NCBI RefSeq assembly: GCF_900143065.1
Contig: NZ_FRCX01000011.1
Coordinates: 124,001-188,000 of the forward strand
Direction: 5' to 3'
Length of the DNA stretch: 64,000 nt
Origin: Duganella sacchari
GTDB lineage: Bacteria > Pseudomonadota > Gammaproteobacteria > Burkholderiales > Burkholderiaceae_D
The translations under genes were made by a program, and so were the position numbers. The notes beneath the pieces are model-generated. The model saw only the letters and a list, made by a program, of their open reading frames with translations. It was not told the origin of the DNA and did not search any database. Shown here one piece after another: positions 34,288 to 43,926 of this stretch; position 1 is the stretch's first letter; each line of letters begins with the position of its first letter.

Positions 34288-36111
34288 ATGACGATACCCT
34301 GTTCCCTCACCGAGGCGCGCCGCCTCGACGCGCTGTACAAATTGAACCTGCTGGACACGCCGCCCAGTGAAGCCTTCGACCGCATCACGCGCATGGCGGC
34401 CAGCCTGTTCAAGCTGCCCATCGCCGCCGTCTCGCTCACCGACGCCAACCGCCAGTGGTTCAAATCGCGCGTCGGCGTCGAACATGACAACATCCCGCGC
34501 GTACGCGCGCCCTGCGGCCAGGTGGCGGACAGCAGCGACGTGCTGGTGATTCCCGACCTGCTCAAGGACGCCTGTTACCAGGACAGCCTGCTGGCAGAAA
34601 GCGGCATCCGCTACTACGCCGGCGCACCGCTCACCACCCACGATGGCCACTGCCTCGGCGCCATGTGCGTGCTGGGGACGGAACCGCGCGACACCACGCC
34701 GGAAGAAATCAGCGCACTGTGCGACCTGGCCGGCATGGTGATGGCGCAGATCGAACTGCAGCACGCGCTGGGCCGCGTCGATCCGGTCAGCGGCCTACCC
34801 AACCGCAACCAGTTCATCGAAGACTTCCAGGACCTGCAACTGGATGCGGCAGAAGGCGAGCAACGGCTGGCGGTGCTCATCAACCTGGCCACGCTGGAAC
34901 AGCTGGCCCACGCCGCGCGCGCCATGAAATCGTCATATCTGGACGAACTGGTGACGGACGGCGCGCGCTGGCTGCGCGCGGAGGTGGGCGCCGGCCACCG
35001 CATCTACCACGTCGCCACGGCCCAGTTCATCCTGTTGCCGTCATCGGGCGAAACGCTGGACAGCCTGCTGCCACGCCTGCAGGACAAAATGCAGCAGGCG
35101 CACGCCATCGCGCGTTCGCGCTATGTGGCCACGCCGGCCGCCGGCGTGGTGCCGTTCGATGTCGGCCGCGACGACAGCCTGTCCGTGCTGCGCAAGGCAC
35201 GCAGCGCCGCCCACGACGCCGCCGACCGCGGCCTGCTGGTGGCCATCTACTCGCAGGTGGAGGATGCGCTGTACCAGCGCCGCTTCAGCTTGCTTAACGA
35301 CTTTGGCGCGGCGCTGGAAAGCCCGGACCAGCTCCGCCTGGTGTTCCAGCCGCGCATAGAAATCGAAACCGGCATGTGCATCGCCGCCGAAGCGCTGCTG
35401 CGCTGGAACCATCCGGAACTGGGCGCCATCGGCCCGGCCGAATTCATTCCCATCGTCGAGCGTTCTAGCCTGGCGCAGGCCACCACCGCCTGGGTGCTGA
35501 ACGAAGCGCTGCGCCATCAAAGCGCGTGGCGCAGCGCCGGCATGGCGGTGCAAATGGCAGTGAATGTTTCGGCCGCCAATCTCACCGAGCCCGGATTTTC
35601 CGCCAGCGTGGCCGATAGCCTGGCGCGCTATCGCCTGCCCGCCGACTGCCTGGAGCTGGAAATTACCGAGAGCGCCATCATGCAGCAGCCGGCCAAGGCG
35701 CACGACACCCTGGCTGCGATTGCCGCGCTGGGCGTGGGCCTGGCCATCGACGATTTCGGCACCGGCTACAGCAGCCTGTCCTACCTGCAGACCATGCCTG
35801 CCGACGTGGTCAAGATCGACCAGTCCTTCATCCGCGGCCTGGAAGACGATACGCGCCGCCAGGCGCTGGTGCGCGCCATGATTACGCTGTCGCAGGACCT
35901 CGGCCATCGTGTGGTGGCCGAAGGTGTCGAGAATGACGATGTGCTCAACTTCCTGCGCCTGGCGGGCTGCGACGAGGCGCAAGGCTATCTGTTCGCGGCG
36001 CCGCTGGAAGCGGACGTGTTTGCCGCCTACTCCTGCCCGATCAGCACCACCGCGTTGCGCGTGCCGAAGTTGACGCTGCCGCCGCGCACCACCGCCGTCT
36101 TGCCGCTGTAG
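34288..36111 (+). CDS. GAF-GGDEF(degenerate)-EAL cyclic-di-GMP phosphodiesterase
   Basis: 607 residues from the ATG at 34288, where the GAF domain begins (EARRLDALYKLNLLDTPPSE); a GTG at 34186 would add a poorly supported extension. GAF spans about 5-160. A GGDEF-like domain (about 165-320) keeps DPVSGLPNRNQF but lacks the GGDEF signature. The EAL domain (about 335-585) retains EALLRW, NVSAAN, ELEITES, IDDFGTG, VKIDQSF, VAEGVE and QGYLF, so c-di-GMP hydrolysis is expected. Cytoplasmic sensor. The last 28 codons overlap the convergent amylase gene. Confidence 0.92.
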   Translation: MTIPCSLTEARRLDALYKLNLLDTPPSEAFDRITRMAASLFKLPIAAVSLTDANRQWFKSRVGVEHDNIPRVRAPCGQVADSSDVLVIPDLLKDACYQDSLLAESGIRYYAGAPLTTHDGHCLGAMCVLGTEPRDTTPEEISALCDLAGMVMAQIELQHALGRVDPVSGLPNRNQFIEDFQDLQLDAAEGEQRLAVLINLATLEQLAHAARAMKSSYLDELVTDGARWLRAEVGAGHRIYHVATAQFILLPSSGETLDSLLPRLQDKMQQAHAIARSRYVATPAAGVVPFDVGRDDSLSVLRKARSAAHDAADRGLLVAIYSQVEDALYQRRFSLLNDFGAALESPDQLRLVFQPRIEIETGMCIAAEALLRWNHPELGAIGPAEFIPIVERSSLAQATTAWVLNEALRHQSAWRSAGMAVQMAVNVSAANLTEPGFSASVADSLARYRLPADCLELEITESAIMQQPAKAHDTLAAIAALGVGLAIDDFGTGYSSLSYLQTMPADVVKIDQSFIRGLEDDTRRQALVRAMITLSQDLGHRVVAEGVENDDVLNFLRLAGCDEAQGYLFAAPLEADVFAAYSCPISTTALRVPKLTLPPRTTAVLPL

Positions 36112-37706
36112 TAGTCCTTGACCTTCTGGCCGTTGGCGAACACGCCGTGCAGGTTGATCGTCGTTGACTTGCTGGTCGGCAGGTCCAGCGCCACCACCAC
36201 CTTGTCGCGCAAGCCGTCCTTGTCGTAGGTGCGCTTGAAAACATAGGGCGAAGCTTGCAGTTGCTGATGCACGCCTGCGCCCACCGCCACGTGCGCCTTG
36301 CGGAACAGACCCAGTCTGGCCCAGTGCGCGCGCACATCGGCAATCCGGTAGCCGTCGCGCTCCACATTCTGCTCCAGCTCACGCCAGTTCATGAACGAGC
36401 GCAGCCTGGCGTCGCCCGTAGCCTCCGCAATATCGAGCTTGCGCGCCGTTTCATCGCCGTAGTAAATCTGCGCCGCGCCAGGCGCCAGCAGCAGCTTGTT
36501 GGCGCTTTCAAACGGCTTCTTGCGCGCGGCGTCGAACGGTGCGCCGTCGTCGTGCGAGTCCAGATAGTTGAGCACCGAATAGCCATTCAGGCGGCCGCCG
36601 TGCAGCGTATTCGAGTAAGTGCTGAAGAGCGTTTCATAATCCTTCTCGGCATCCTTCACCAGCCCGAAATTGATCATGCTGTTGAAGCCCGCCTGGTAGT
36701 AGTTGACACTCTGCCCGCTACCCAGCTCGTGATACAGGCCATCGGCGACCTTGTAGTTGTAGACTTCCGCCGTGCTGTAAAACTTGTCGTCGCTGAGCTT
36801 CTTGTCCGGATTGGCCTTCTTCCAGTCCTCAAAGGCGATCGACGCTTCCTTGAGCAGCTCCTTCCATACCTTGCTTTCCACATGCTTGACGGTGTCGGCG
36901 CGGAAGCCGTCCACACCGTACTTGCGTATCCAGTCCGTATGCCACTTGATCAGGTAGTAGCGCGGCGCGCGCGGATAGCCGGTGCGGGCAAAGAACTCGT
37001 TGAGGCTTTTGACCTCTTCCTCAAAGCGTCCTTCGCGCTGCCACTTCGCCATCAGCCGCTCCGGCAGTTCGACCGGCGTGTCGCTCTCGGTCAGGAAGTC
37101 CGGCAGGTTCTTCACCAGCGTGCACTCGATGGTGGTCTTCGCATCCTTGTAGGTGCACTGCGGCGCCGTGCGTACCCAGTCCTTTGGCCACACGGGATCG
37201 GCTTCCGTTACCGGTCCGGTATGGTTCATCACCACATCCAGCAGCACGCGGATGCCGCGCGCATGCGCCGCTTCCACCAGGTTGCGGAAATCGTTCTCCG
37301 TACCGAGGTTGGCATCGACCGCAGTGAAGTCCGAAGCCCAGTAGCCGTGGAAGCCGTAAGACTTGCCCGTGCCTTCATCCGTGCCCTCGTGGATCTGCTC
37401 CACCGGCGGCGTCACCCATATTGCATCCACGCCCAGGCTGTCGAAATACCCGTCGTTGATTTTATTGATGACGCCTGCCAGATCGCCGCCCATAAAGCCG
37501 CGCAGCGGCGCCGCGTCCTTGCGGCGGTCATAGGCCAGGTCATTGCCCGTAAAGGCATTGTTGAAACGGTCCGTCAGCAGGAAATAGACTGTCGCGTTCT
37601 CCCACAGGAATGGCCTGGGTTTTGCTGCGGCGGGTGCTGCCGGTGCCGCTACCGCGTTGGCGCCTAGCGCCATTGCCATGGTCAGTGCGAGTGTCGTCAA
37701 TTTCAT
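36027..37706 (-). CDS. GH13 alpha-amylase, periplasmic/secreted
   Basis: 559 residues with signal peptide (MKLTTLALTMAMALGANAVA). Opening NATVYFLLTDRFNNAFTGND and GGDLAGVINKINDGYFDSLGV are typical of MalS-type amylases. Nucleophile Asp in GFRADTVKH, acid/base Glu in YSTAEVYN, third Asp in NYLDSHDDGAPF; LLDVVMNHTG carries region I. It hydrolyses starch or maltodextrins outside the cytoplasm. Starts 20 nt after pgm and is likely co-transcribed. Its 3' end overlaps the EAL gene by 85 bp on the opposite strand. Confidence 0.94.
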   Translation of the reverse strand: MKLTTLALTMAMALGANAVAAPAAPAAAKPRPFLWENATVYFLLTDRFNNAFTGNDLAYDRRKDAAPLRGFMGGDLAGVINKINDGYFDSLGVDAIWVTPPVEQIHEGTDEGTGKSYGFHGYWASDFTAVDANLGTENDFRNLVEAAHARGIRVLLDVVMNHTGPVTEADPVWPKDWVRTAPQCTYKDAKTTIECTLVKNLPDFLTESDTPVELPERLMAKWQREGRFEEEVKSLNEFFARTGYPRAPRYYLIKWHTDWIRKYGVDGFRADTVKHVESKVWKELLKEASIAFEDWKKANPDKKLSDDKFYSTAEVYNYKVADGLYHELGSGQSVNYYQAGFNSMINFGLVKDAEKDYETLFSTYSNTLHGGRLNGYSVLNYLDSHDDGAPFDAARKKPFESANKLLLAPGAAQIYYGDETARKLDIAEATGDARLRSFMNWRELEQNVERDGYRIADVRAHWARLGLFRKAHVAVGAGVHQQLQASPYVFKRTYDKDGLRDKVVVALDLPTSKSTTINLHGVFANGQKVKDYYSGKTAVVRGGSVNFGTRNAVVLIGQE

Positions 37707-37726
37707 GCTGTCGTCCTTATGGTTGT

Positions 37727-39358
37727 TTATGTTGTGACGGTGGGATGGGCGCGGCCGGTCCAGTCGGCGATGCCCGCGACCTGTTCGGCAATCAGTATCA
37801 GCGCCGACAGGGCCTGCTGGGTAGGCAGGTGGTGGTACTTGGGATCAGCTTCGTAACGCTCCAGGTAGACCCGCAAGGTCGCGCCCTCGGTGCCCGTGCC
37901 CGACAGGCGGAACACGATACGCGAGCCATTGGTCATCACGATGCGTATGCCCTGCTGTGTTGAGACCGAGCCATCGACCGGATCGGTGTATTCAAAATCA
38001 TCGGCCAGGGCGACCACGTAATGGCCCAGGTCCGTGCCAGCCAGCGTGGCCAGCTTGATGCGCAGGGAAGCCATGAGTTCATTGGCGGCCTTGGTATCCA
38101 GCGCCTCGTAGTCATGGCGCGAATAGTAGTTGCGGCCAAAGCGCGCCCAATGCTCGCTGACCAGCTGCTCGACCGATTTGCCGGTCGCCGCCAGCAGGTT
38201 TAGCCAGAACAGCACGGCCCACACGCCATCCTTTTCGCGGATGTGGCTGGAGCCCGTGCCGTAGCTCTCTTCGCCGCACAGCGTGGCCTTGCCGGCATCC
38301 AGCAGATTGCCGAAGAACTTCCAGCCGGTCGGCGTTTCATAGCAGGGGATGCCCAGCGCCTCCGCCACGCGGTCGGCCGCCTGCGAGGTCGGCATGGAGC
38401 GCGCGATGCCCTTGAGGCCAGCGCGGTAGCCCGGCGCCAGCGTGGCATGTGCGGCCAGCACGGCCAGGCTGTCCGATGGCGTGACGGCGAAGTTGCGGCC
38501 GACGATCATATTGCGGTCACCGTCGCCGTCGGAAGCGGCGCCGAAGTCGGGCGCGTTTTCCGCCGCCATCAGGTCAATCAGCTCTGCGGCATTGACGGGA
38601 TTGGGGTCGGGGTGATGGCCGCCGAAATCCTCCAGCGGCACGGCGTTGATCACCGTCCCCGCCGGCGCGCCCAGCTGGCCTTCGATAATCGCCCTGGCGT
38701 ACGGCCCCGAGACAGCATGCATGCCGTCAAAGCACATGCGGAAGCCGCCCGCAAACAGCTTGCGGATGGCGTCGAAATCAAACAGCTGCTGCATCAGTTC
38801 CGCGTAGTCGGCCACCGGGTCGATCACTTCGACGTCCATTTCTTCAACGCGCGCGGCGCCGAGGCGATTCAGGTCGATATCCGCCGCATCGCTGATGCGG
38901 TATTGACTGACCGCTTCCGTGCGATGGTAGATCGCCTCGGTGACATTCTCTGGCGCCGGACCGCCATTGGCGATGTTGTACTTGATGCCGAAGTCGCCCT
39001 CCGGGCCGCCGGGATTGTGGCTGGCCGACAGCACGATGCCGCCCAGCGCCGCATGCTTGCGGATCACGCAGCTCACCGCCGGCGTGGACAGTATGCCGCC
39101 TTGCCCCACCAGCACCTTGGCAAAACCATGGGCCGCCGCCATGCGCAGGATGGTCTGCACCGCGACGAGGTTATGGAAGCGGCCATCGCCGCCCAGCACC
39201 AGCGTCTTGCCGCTGCAATCGCCCAGCGTGTCGAACACGCTTTGCACAAAATTTTCGAGGTAGTGAGGCTGCTGGAAAACGCTGACTTTCTTGCGCAGGC
39301 CCGAGGTGCCTGGCCGCTGGCCTGCGAAAGGCGTGGTGCTGATCGTCGTAATGCTCAT
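37727..39358 (-). CDS. pgm: Phosphoglucomutase (alpha-D-glucose phosphate-specific)
   Basis: Interconverts glucose 1-phosphate and glucose 6-phosphate. 543 residues; opens ITTISTTPFAGQRPGTSGLRKK, catalytic Ser in GGIVLSASHNPGG, metal-binding DGDGDRNMIV, sugar-binding CGEESYGTGSSH, phosphate-binding FRLSGTGTEGA. Placed between the SLC45-type transporter (100 nt upstream) and the amylase, it ties glucan breakdown to central metabolism. No HexR-like box in the 100-nt gap, so it is probably read from the transporter promoter. Confidence 0.96.
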   Translation of the reverse strand: MSITTISTTPFAGQRPGTSGLRKKVSVFQQPHYLENFVQSVFDTLGDCSGKTLVLGGDGRFHNLVAVQTILRMAAAHGFAKVLVGQGGILSTPAVSCVIRKHAALGGIVLSASHNPGGPEGDFGIKYNIANGGPAPENVTEAIYHRTEAVSQYRISDAADIDLNRLGAARVEEMDVEVIDPVADYAELMQQLFDFDAIRKLFAGGFRMCFDGMHAVSGPYARAIIEGQLGAPAGTVINAVPLEDFGGHHPDPNPVNAAELIDLMAAENAPDFGAASDGDGDRNMIVGRNFAVTPSDSLAVLAAHATLAPGYRAGLKGIARSMPTSQAADRVAEALGIPCYETPTGWKFFGNLLDAGKATLCGEESYGTGSSHIREKDGVWAVLFWLNLLAATGKSVEQLVSEHWARFGRNYYSRHDYEALDTKAANELMASLRIKLATLAGTDLGHYVVALADDFEYTDPVDGSVSTQQGIRIVMTNGSRIVFRLSGTGTEGATLRVYLERYEADPKYHHLPTQQALSALILIAEQVAGIADWTGRAHPTVTT

Positions 39359-39458
39359 GTTCGCTCCGCTAAGGTAGATGACAGATTCATAGCAACGGTT
39401 TTACCTGTTCCGGCAAAATCGCGTCGCACAAATAACTTGTCTCGCGAACAATATTACA

Positions 39459-40778
39459 TCACGCCGGCTCCGCCTCATCGCGTACGATCAGCGTCAGCAC
39501 GCCTGCTATCACCATGCACAAACCGCCCAGCATCAGCGTCTTGACGCTATGGCCCGCGAACCAGTGCTTGGTCACATAACCCAGCAGCAGGCCACTGACG
39601 ATTTGCGGAATCACGATGAAGAAGTTGAACACGCCCATGTAGTAGCCCATGCGGTTGGCCGGCAGCGCGCCGGCCAGAATCGCATACGGCATGGTCAGGA
39701 TACTGGCCCAGGCAATGCCCACGCCGATCATCGGCACGAACAGCGTGTTCAGGTCATGGATGGTATAGAGGCTCAGCAGGCTGAGGCCACCGATGAGCAA
39801 ACAGGTCAGGTGCACCACCTTGCGGCTGGTGTGGCGCGCAAACACCGGCAGGATGAACGCCGCCAGCGCCGAGACGCCGCTGTAGACCGCAAACATCACG
39901 CCCACATGGTTGCCCGCTTCCTGGAACGCTGCCGACTGCGCATCGGTCGTGCCAAACACGTTTTCCGCCACGCCGTTGGTGGTGTAGATCCACATGGCGA
40001 ACAGGCCGATCCAGGTGAAGAACTGCACCACGGCAAGCTGCATCATGGTCTTCGGCATTTTGGCGAAGCCGCCAAAGATCTCGCTCAGCGCACGGCCCAT
40101 GCCCTGGCTGTCCTTCACCTCTGCCTGGAAGGCTGCCAAGTCTGCGGGCGGCGCTTCCTTGGCGGTCAGCACGGTCCACAGCACGGCCAGGAAGTACACG
40201 GCGCCACCGGCATAGAAGGAATAGCGCACGGTGTCAGGAATCGCGCCGTTGAGCGGGATATTGCTGACGCCCATGTGCGTGAAGATGGTCGGCAGCAGCG
40301 ACGCGATTACCGCGCCCCAGCCGATGAAGAAGGTCTGCATCGCAAAACCGGCGGTCTGCTGCGACGGTCCCAGCTTGTCGCCGACGAAGGCGCGGAACGG
40401 CTCCATCGACACATTGATCGCCCCATCCAGCAGCCACAGCACAATCGCAGCCATCCACAGCGCGGAGGAATTCGGCATCAGGAACAGGGCGATTGACGCC
40501 AGCAAGGCGCCAATGAAGAAGAACGGACGGCGGCGGCCCCACACGGGATGCCAGGTACGGTCGCTCAGGTAGCCGATGATCGGCTGCACCAGCAAGCCGG
40601 TGACCGGCGGCGCCAGCCAGAACAGGGGAAGATCGTCGGGATTGGCGCCCAGCGTGGAGAAGATCCGGCTGACGTTGGCGTTTTGCAGCGCGAAGCCAAA
40701 TTGGATGCCAAAGAAGCCAAGACTCATGTTCCACAACTGCCAGAACGACAGTAGGGGCTTTTTGCTGGAAGAATGCAT
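39459..40778 (-). CDS. SLC45-type MFS sugar transporter, probable maltose/maltodextrin uptake
   Basis: 439 residues with about 12 transmembrane segments. The start (LLSFWQLWNMSLGFFGIQFGF) and the conserved HPVWGRRRPFFFIGA loop are characteristic of the SLC45/GPH-like sucrose-maltose carriers found in starch clusters of Caulobacter and Xanthomonas. It would move maltodextrins from periplasm to cytoplasm for the GH13 glucosidase. First gene of a transporter-pgm-amylase row, divergent from GH31, with a HexR-like box 28 bp before its start. Confidence 0.9.
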   Translation of the reverse strand: MHSSSKKPLLSFWQLWNMSLGFFGIQFGFALQNANVSRIFSTLGANPDDLPLFWLAPPVTGLLVQPIIGYLSDRTWHPVWGRRRPFFFIGALLASIALFLMPNSSALWMAAIVLWLLDGAINVSMEPFRAFVGDKLGPSQQTAGFAMQTFFIGWGAVIASLLPTIFTHMGVSNIPLNGAIPDTVRYSFYAGGAVYFLAVLWTVLTAKEAPPADLAAFQAEVKDSQGMGRALSEIFGGFAKMPKTMMQLAVVQFFTWIGLFAMWIYTTNGVAENVFGTTDAQSAAFQEAGNHVGVMFAVYSGVSALAAFILPVFARHTSRKVVHLTCLLIGGLSLLSLYTIHDLNTLFVPMIGVGIAWASILTMPYAILAGALPANRMGYYMGVFNFFIVIPQIVSGLLLGYVTKHWFAGHSVKTLMLGGLCMVIAGVLTLIVRDEAEPA

Positions 40779-40805
40779 GCTGCGCGTCCCGAGTATTTAA
40801 AATTT

Positions 40806-40818
40806 GTAGCAAAATAAC
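40806..40818. promoter_or_regulatory. HexR-like box before SLC45 transporter
   Basis: TTGTAGCAAAATAACA contains GTAGC-AAA-ATAAC, 7 of 10 dyad positions. Weak alone, but placed as the counterpart of the box near GH31 in the same divergent gap. Confidence 0.35.
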
Positions 40819-40905
40819 ACGCGACCCTATGCGTGTCAATTGGAAGAACTTCCTAGTAAAATGAAGGAAACAGGGCTTTTCAAGGGCATCATCATGGTGT
40901 CAAAT

Positions 40906-40918
40906 GTAGCCAAACAAC
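40906..40918. promoter_or_regulatory. HexR-like box before GH31
   Basis: ATGTAGCCAAACAACA contains GTAGC-CAA-ACAAC, 8 of 10 dyad positions, 35 bp before the GH31 start. Confidence 0.42.
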
Positions 40919-40952
40919 AAAATTCAAGACGACCAGCGAGACTTTTACCTAC

Positions 40953-43403
40953 ATGACTATCCATTCCTTTGCCAAACTGGCCGCTGCCGCGCCCCTGGTC
41001 CTGTTGGCCGCCCAGCCGGCGCTGGCGCAAAATGCCGACCGCAAGTTTAACGGTATCACCCAGCGCGACGGTCACCTGGAAGTACAGACCAGCGACGGCA
41101 GCTACCTGATCAAGCCCTACTCCCCCGGCATCGTGGAAACAACGTTTGTGCCCAAAGGCGAAACCGTCGAGCCCGCCTCGCATGCCGTGGTGCTGGCGCC
41201 CGCAGCGGTCAACGCCAGCTTGAAGCAAAAAGGCGGCAGCTACGAATATGCCACATCCGGCATCACCGTCACGATTACCCGATCCCCGTTCAGGATCGCC
41301 TACGCCTACAAGGGCAAGCCGCTGGTGGCTGAAAAGCGCGGCTACATCCACGTCCGCGACGATGTGGCCAGCGGCAGCAAGGACATCAACAAAGGCCAGC
41401 CACGCGAACTGGAAGCCATCGAATTCGCACTGGACAAGGACGAAGCCCTGTACGGCGCAGGCTCGCGCGCGGTCGGCATGAACCGCCGCGGCCACCGCTA
41501 CACCTTGTACAACAAAGCGCACTACGGCTACGGCGACCATTCGGAACTCATGGGCTACTCCATGCCGATCGCCATGTCGTCGAAAATGTACGCGATCCAC
41601 TTCGACAATCCACAGACCGGCTACCTGGATTTCGACAGCAAGAAAAACAACAGCTTGACCTATGAAGCCATCGGCGGCCGCAAGACCTACCAGGTGATCG
41701 CCGGCGACAGCTGGGAAGACGTGGTCGGCAACTACACCAGCCTGACCGGCAAGCAGCCATTGCCGCCGCGCTGGGCCTTCGGCAATTTCGCCATGCGCTT
41801 CGGCTATCACAACGAAAAGGAAGCGCGCGACACCATCAACAAATTCATCGCCGACGACATCCCGCTCGATGGCATCGTGTTTGACCTGTACTGGTTCGGC
41901 AAGGAAGTCAAAGGCACCATGGGCAACCTGGCCTGGGACAAGGACAGCTTCCCGAACCCGGAAGGCATGATTGCCGACTTCAAATCCAAAGGCGTGCAAA
42001 CCGTGGTGATTACCGAGCCGTTTGTGCTCGACACCTCGAAGCGCTGGCAGGAAGCCGTCGACAAGCAAGTGCTGGCCACCGGCCCTGACGGCAAGCCGCT
42101 CGCTTACGACTTCTATTTCGGCCACACCGGCTTGATCGACATTTTCAGCCCACAGGGCAGGAGCTGGTTCTGGGATATCTACAAAGGCCTGCGCCAGCAA
42201 GGCGTGGCCGGCGTGTGGGGCGACCTGGGCGAGCCGGAGGTACATCCAACCGAACTGCGTCACGCCACCGGCACCGCCGACCAGGTGCACAACATCTACG
42301 GCCACCAGTGGGCGCGCCTGGTGGCGGAAGGCTACCAGCAGGACTTTCCGGCCGAGCGTCCCTTCATCCTGATGCGCTCCGGTTACTCGGGCACGCAGCG
42401 CTACGGCATCATCCCTTGGTCGGGTGACGTCGAACGCGGCTGGGGCGGACTGCAATCGCAGCCGGAGATCGCTCTGCAGATGGGCATGCAGGGCGTGGGC
42501 TATATGCACTCGGACCTGGGCGGCTTCGCCAACGCAGTGCTGGACAATGAGCTGTACACGCGCTGGCTGCAATACGGCGTGTTCCAGCCGGTGTTCCGTC
42601 CGCACGCGCAGGAGGAAGTGCCAGCGGAGCCGGTCTACCGCGAAGACCAGACCAAGGCACTGGCACGCGAAGCGATCCGCCTGCGCTATCGCCTGCTGCC
42701 ATACAACTACACGCTGGGCTTCGACAACAACCAGCACGGCCTGCCGTTGATGCGCCCGATGATTTACGAAGAGCCGGGCAACGCCAAGGTACGCGCACTG
42801 TCGTCAACCTACTTGTGGGGCAAGGACTTCCTCGTCACGCCAGTGCTGAAGAAAGGCCAGACCTCCGCCGACATCTACTTCCCGGCACGCAGTGCGTGGT
42901 TTGATTTCTACACGGGCGAGAAGCAGGCCGGCGGCGCAACGCGCTCCATCGCGCTGTCGCCGGACCACGTGCCGGTGTATGTACGCGCTGGCGCCTTCAT
43001 CCCGATGGCCAAGGTCGTGCAATCAACGCGCGACTACAGCACCAAACACATCGACCTGCACTACTGGCACGACGCCTCGGTGCGCGCAGGCGCTGGCAAG
43101 CTGTATGACGACGATGGCCTGACCGCGCAAGCCTATGAACAGGGCAAGTACGAACTGCTGCACTTCACCAGCAAGCTGCAAGGCAAGGCACTGTCGCTGC
43201 GCGTGGAATCGGAAGTGGGCAAGCAATACCAGCGCCCGGCGCGCGGCATCGCACTGACGGTGCACAACGTGACGGCGGCGCCATCGTCGGTGCGCGTGGA
43301 CGGCAAGGTAGCGGTGTTTGGCTGGGATGACAAAACCAGCCAGCTCACGGTACAGCTGCCGGCCGGCGAGCAAGCCAGCCGCAGCGTCGACATCTCCCTG
43401 TAG
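40953..43403 (+). CDS. GH31 alpha-glucosyltransferase/alpha-glucosidase, Agd31B-like
   Basis: 816 residues with signal peptide (MTIHSFAKLAAAAPLVLLAAQPALAQ). Nucleophile Asp424 in GVWGDLGEPE, acid/base Asp492 in WSGDVER. Long stretches match Cellvibrio japonicus Agd31B from memory (DLYWFGKEVKGTMGNLAWDK, TVVITEPFVLDTSKRW, RRGHRYTLYNKAHYGYGDHS), including a constant 12-residue offset of both catalytic Asp. That enzyme is an oligosaccharide 4-alpha-glucosyltransferase that disproportionates malto-oligosaccharides. So this gene is better called a periplasmic alpha-transglucosylase than a plain alpha-glucosidase. Likely HexR-controlled. Confidence 0.92.
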   Translation: MTIHSFAKLAAAAPLVLLAAQPALAQNADRKFNGITQRDGHLEVQTSDGSYLIKPYSPGIVETTFVPKGETVEPASHAVVLAPAAVNASLKQKGGSYEYATSGITVTITRSPFRIAYAYKGKPLVAEKRGYIHVRDDVASGSKDINKGQPRELEAIEFALDKDEALYGAGSRAVGMNRRGHRYTLYNKAHYGYGDHSELMGYSMPIAMSSKMYAIHFDNPQTGYLDFDSKKNNSLTYEAIGGRKTYQVIAGDSWEDVVGNYTSLTGKQPLPPRWAFGNFAMRFGYHNEKEARDTINKFIADDIPLDGIVFDLYWFGKEVKGTMGNLAWDKDSFPNPEGMIADFKSKGVQTVVITEPFVLDTSKRWQEAVDKQVLATGPDGKPLAYDFYFGHTGLIDIFSPQGRSWFWDIYKGLRQQGVAGVWGDLGEPEVHPTELRHATGTADQVHNIYGHQWARLVAEGYQQDFPAERPFILMRSGYSGTQRYGIIPWSGDVERGWGGLQSQPEIALQMGMQGVGYMHSDLGGFANAVLDNELYTRWLQYGVFQPVFRPHAQEEVPAEPVYREDQTKALAREAIRLRYRLLPYNYTLGFDNNQHGLPLMRPMIYEEPGNAKVRALSSTYLWGKDFLVTPVLKKGQTSADIYFPARSAWFDFYTGEKQAGGATRSIALSPDHVPVYVRAGAFIPMAKVVQSTRDYSTKHIDLHYWHDASVRAGAGKLYDDDGLTAQAYEQGKYELLHFTSKLQGKALSLRVESEVGKQYQRPARGIALTVHNVTAAPSSVRVDGKVAVFGWDDKTSQLTVQLPAGEQASRSVDISL

Positions 43404-43412
43404 TTCACCACC

Positions 43413-43440
43413 ACTCCCCGCTCAGGCAGCGGGGAGTTTC
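43413..43440 (+). terminator. Terminator after GH31
   Basis: ACTCCCCGCT and AGCGGGGAGT pair perfectly around CAGGC, followed by a short TTTC, 10 bp after the GH31 stop. Confidence 0.7.
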
Positions 43441-43473
43441 GCATTACAATCTCCTGATCTCCGGGAGGTGCAA

Positions 43474-43845
43474 ATGCAGATATCCGATCTCGATACGGTA
43501 CGTGAAACGCTCATCGCGCGCGAGCCGATTTTTCACCGGCGAGAATTTGGCACGCGCCGCGAAGACCTGCTCAACATGACCGCAAACGATTTCTGGGAAA
43601 TCGGCGCCAGCGGCCAGGCCTACAACCGCGAATTCGTCATCGAGACGCTGCTGGAGCGCTACCAGACGCCGGAGCCAGATGACTGGTCCTGCTCGGACTT
43701 CACCCTCCGCCAGATCGCCGCAGATCTCTACCAGCTCAATTACATCCTGATACAGCCAGGCCGGCAGACACGCAGAACAACGCTGTGGCGGCAGACCGGC
43801 GACGCGTGGCAGATCGTCTTCCACCAAGGTACCGTGATCGCCTGA
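43474..43845 (+). CDS. DUF4440/NTF2-like protein
   Basis: 123 residues: helix-rich start (MQISDLDTVRETLIAREPIF), LNMTANDFWEIGASGQAYNR, and strands ending TTLWRQTGDAWQIVFHQGT, the pattern of SnoaL/DUF4440 cone-fold proteins. Small soluble protein of unknown role. GGGAGGTG lies 4 nt before the ATG at 43474, which fixes the start against a longer frame. Confidence 0.82.
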   Translation: MQISDLDTVRETLIAREPIFHRREFGTRREDLLNMTANDFWEIGASGQAYNREFVIETLLERYQTPEPDDWSCSDFTLRQIAADLYQLNYILIQPGRQTRRTTLWRQTGDAWQIVFHQGTVIA

Positions 43846-43926
43846 ACGATCACTTCGCGCCAGCCGCCACAAGAACAATTGCCTTTATAATATCGCCCAA
43901 ATAAACCATCGATCCGCCTCCACCTC

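Noticed and set aside
40836..42737. Long minus-strand open frame opposite GH31
   Set aside because: Same reason: antisense shadow of a clearly recognised enzyme with intact catalytic motifs.
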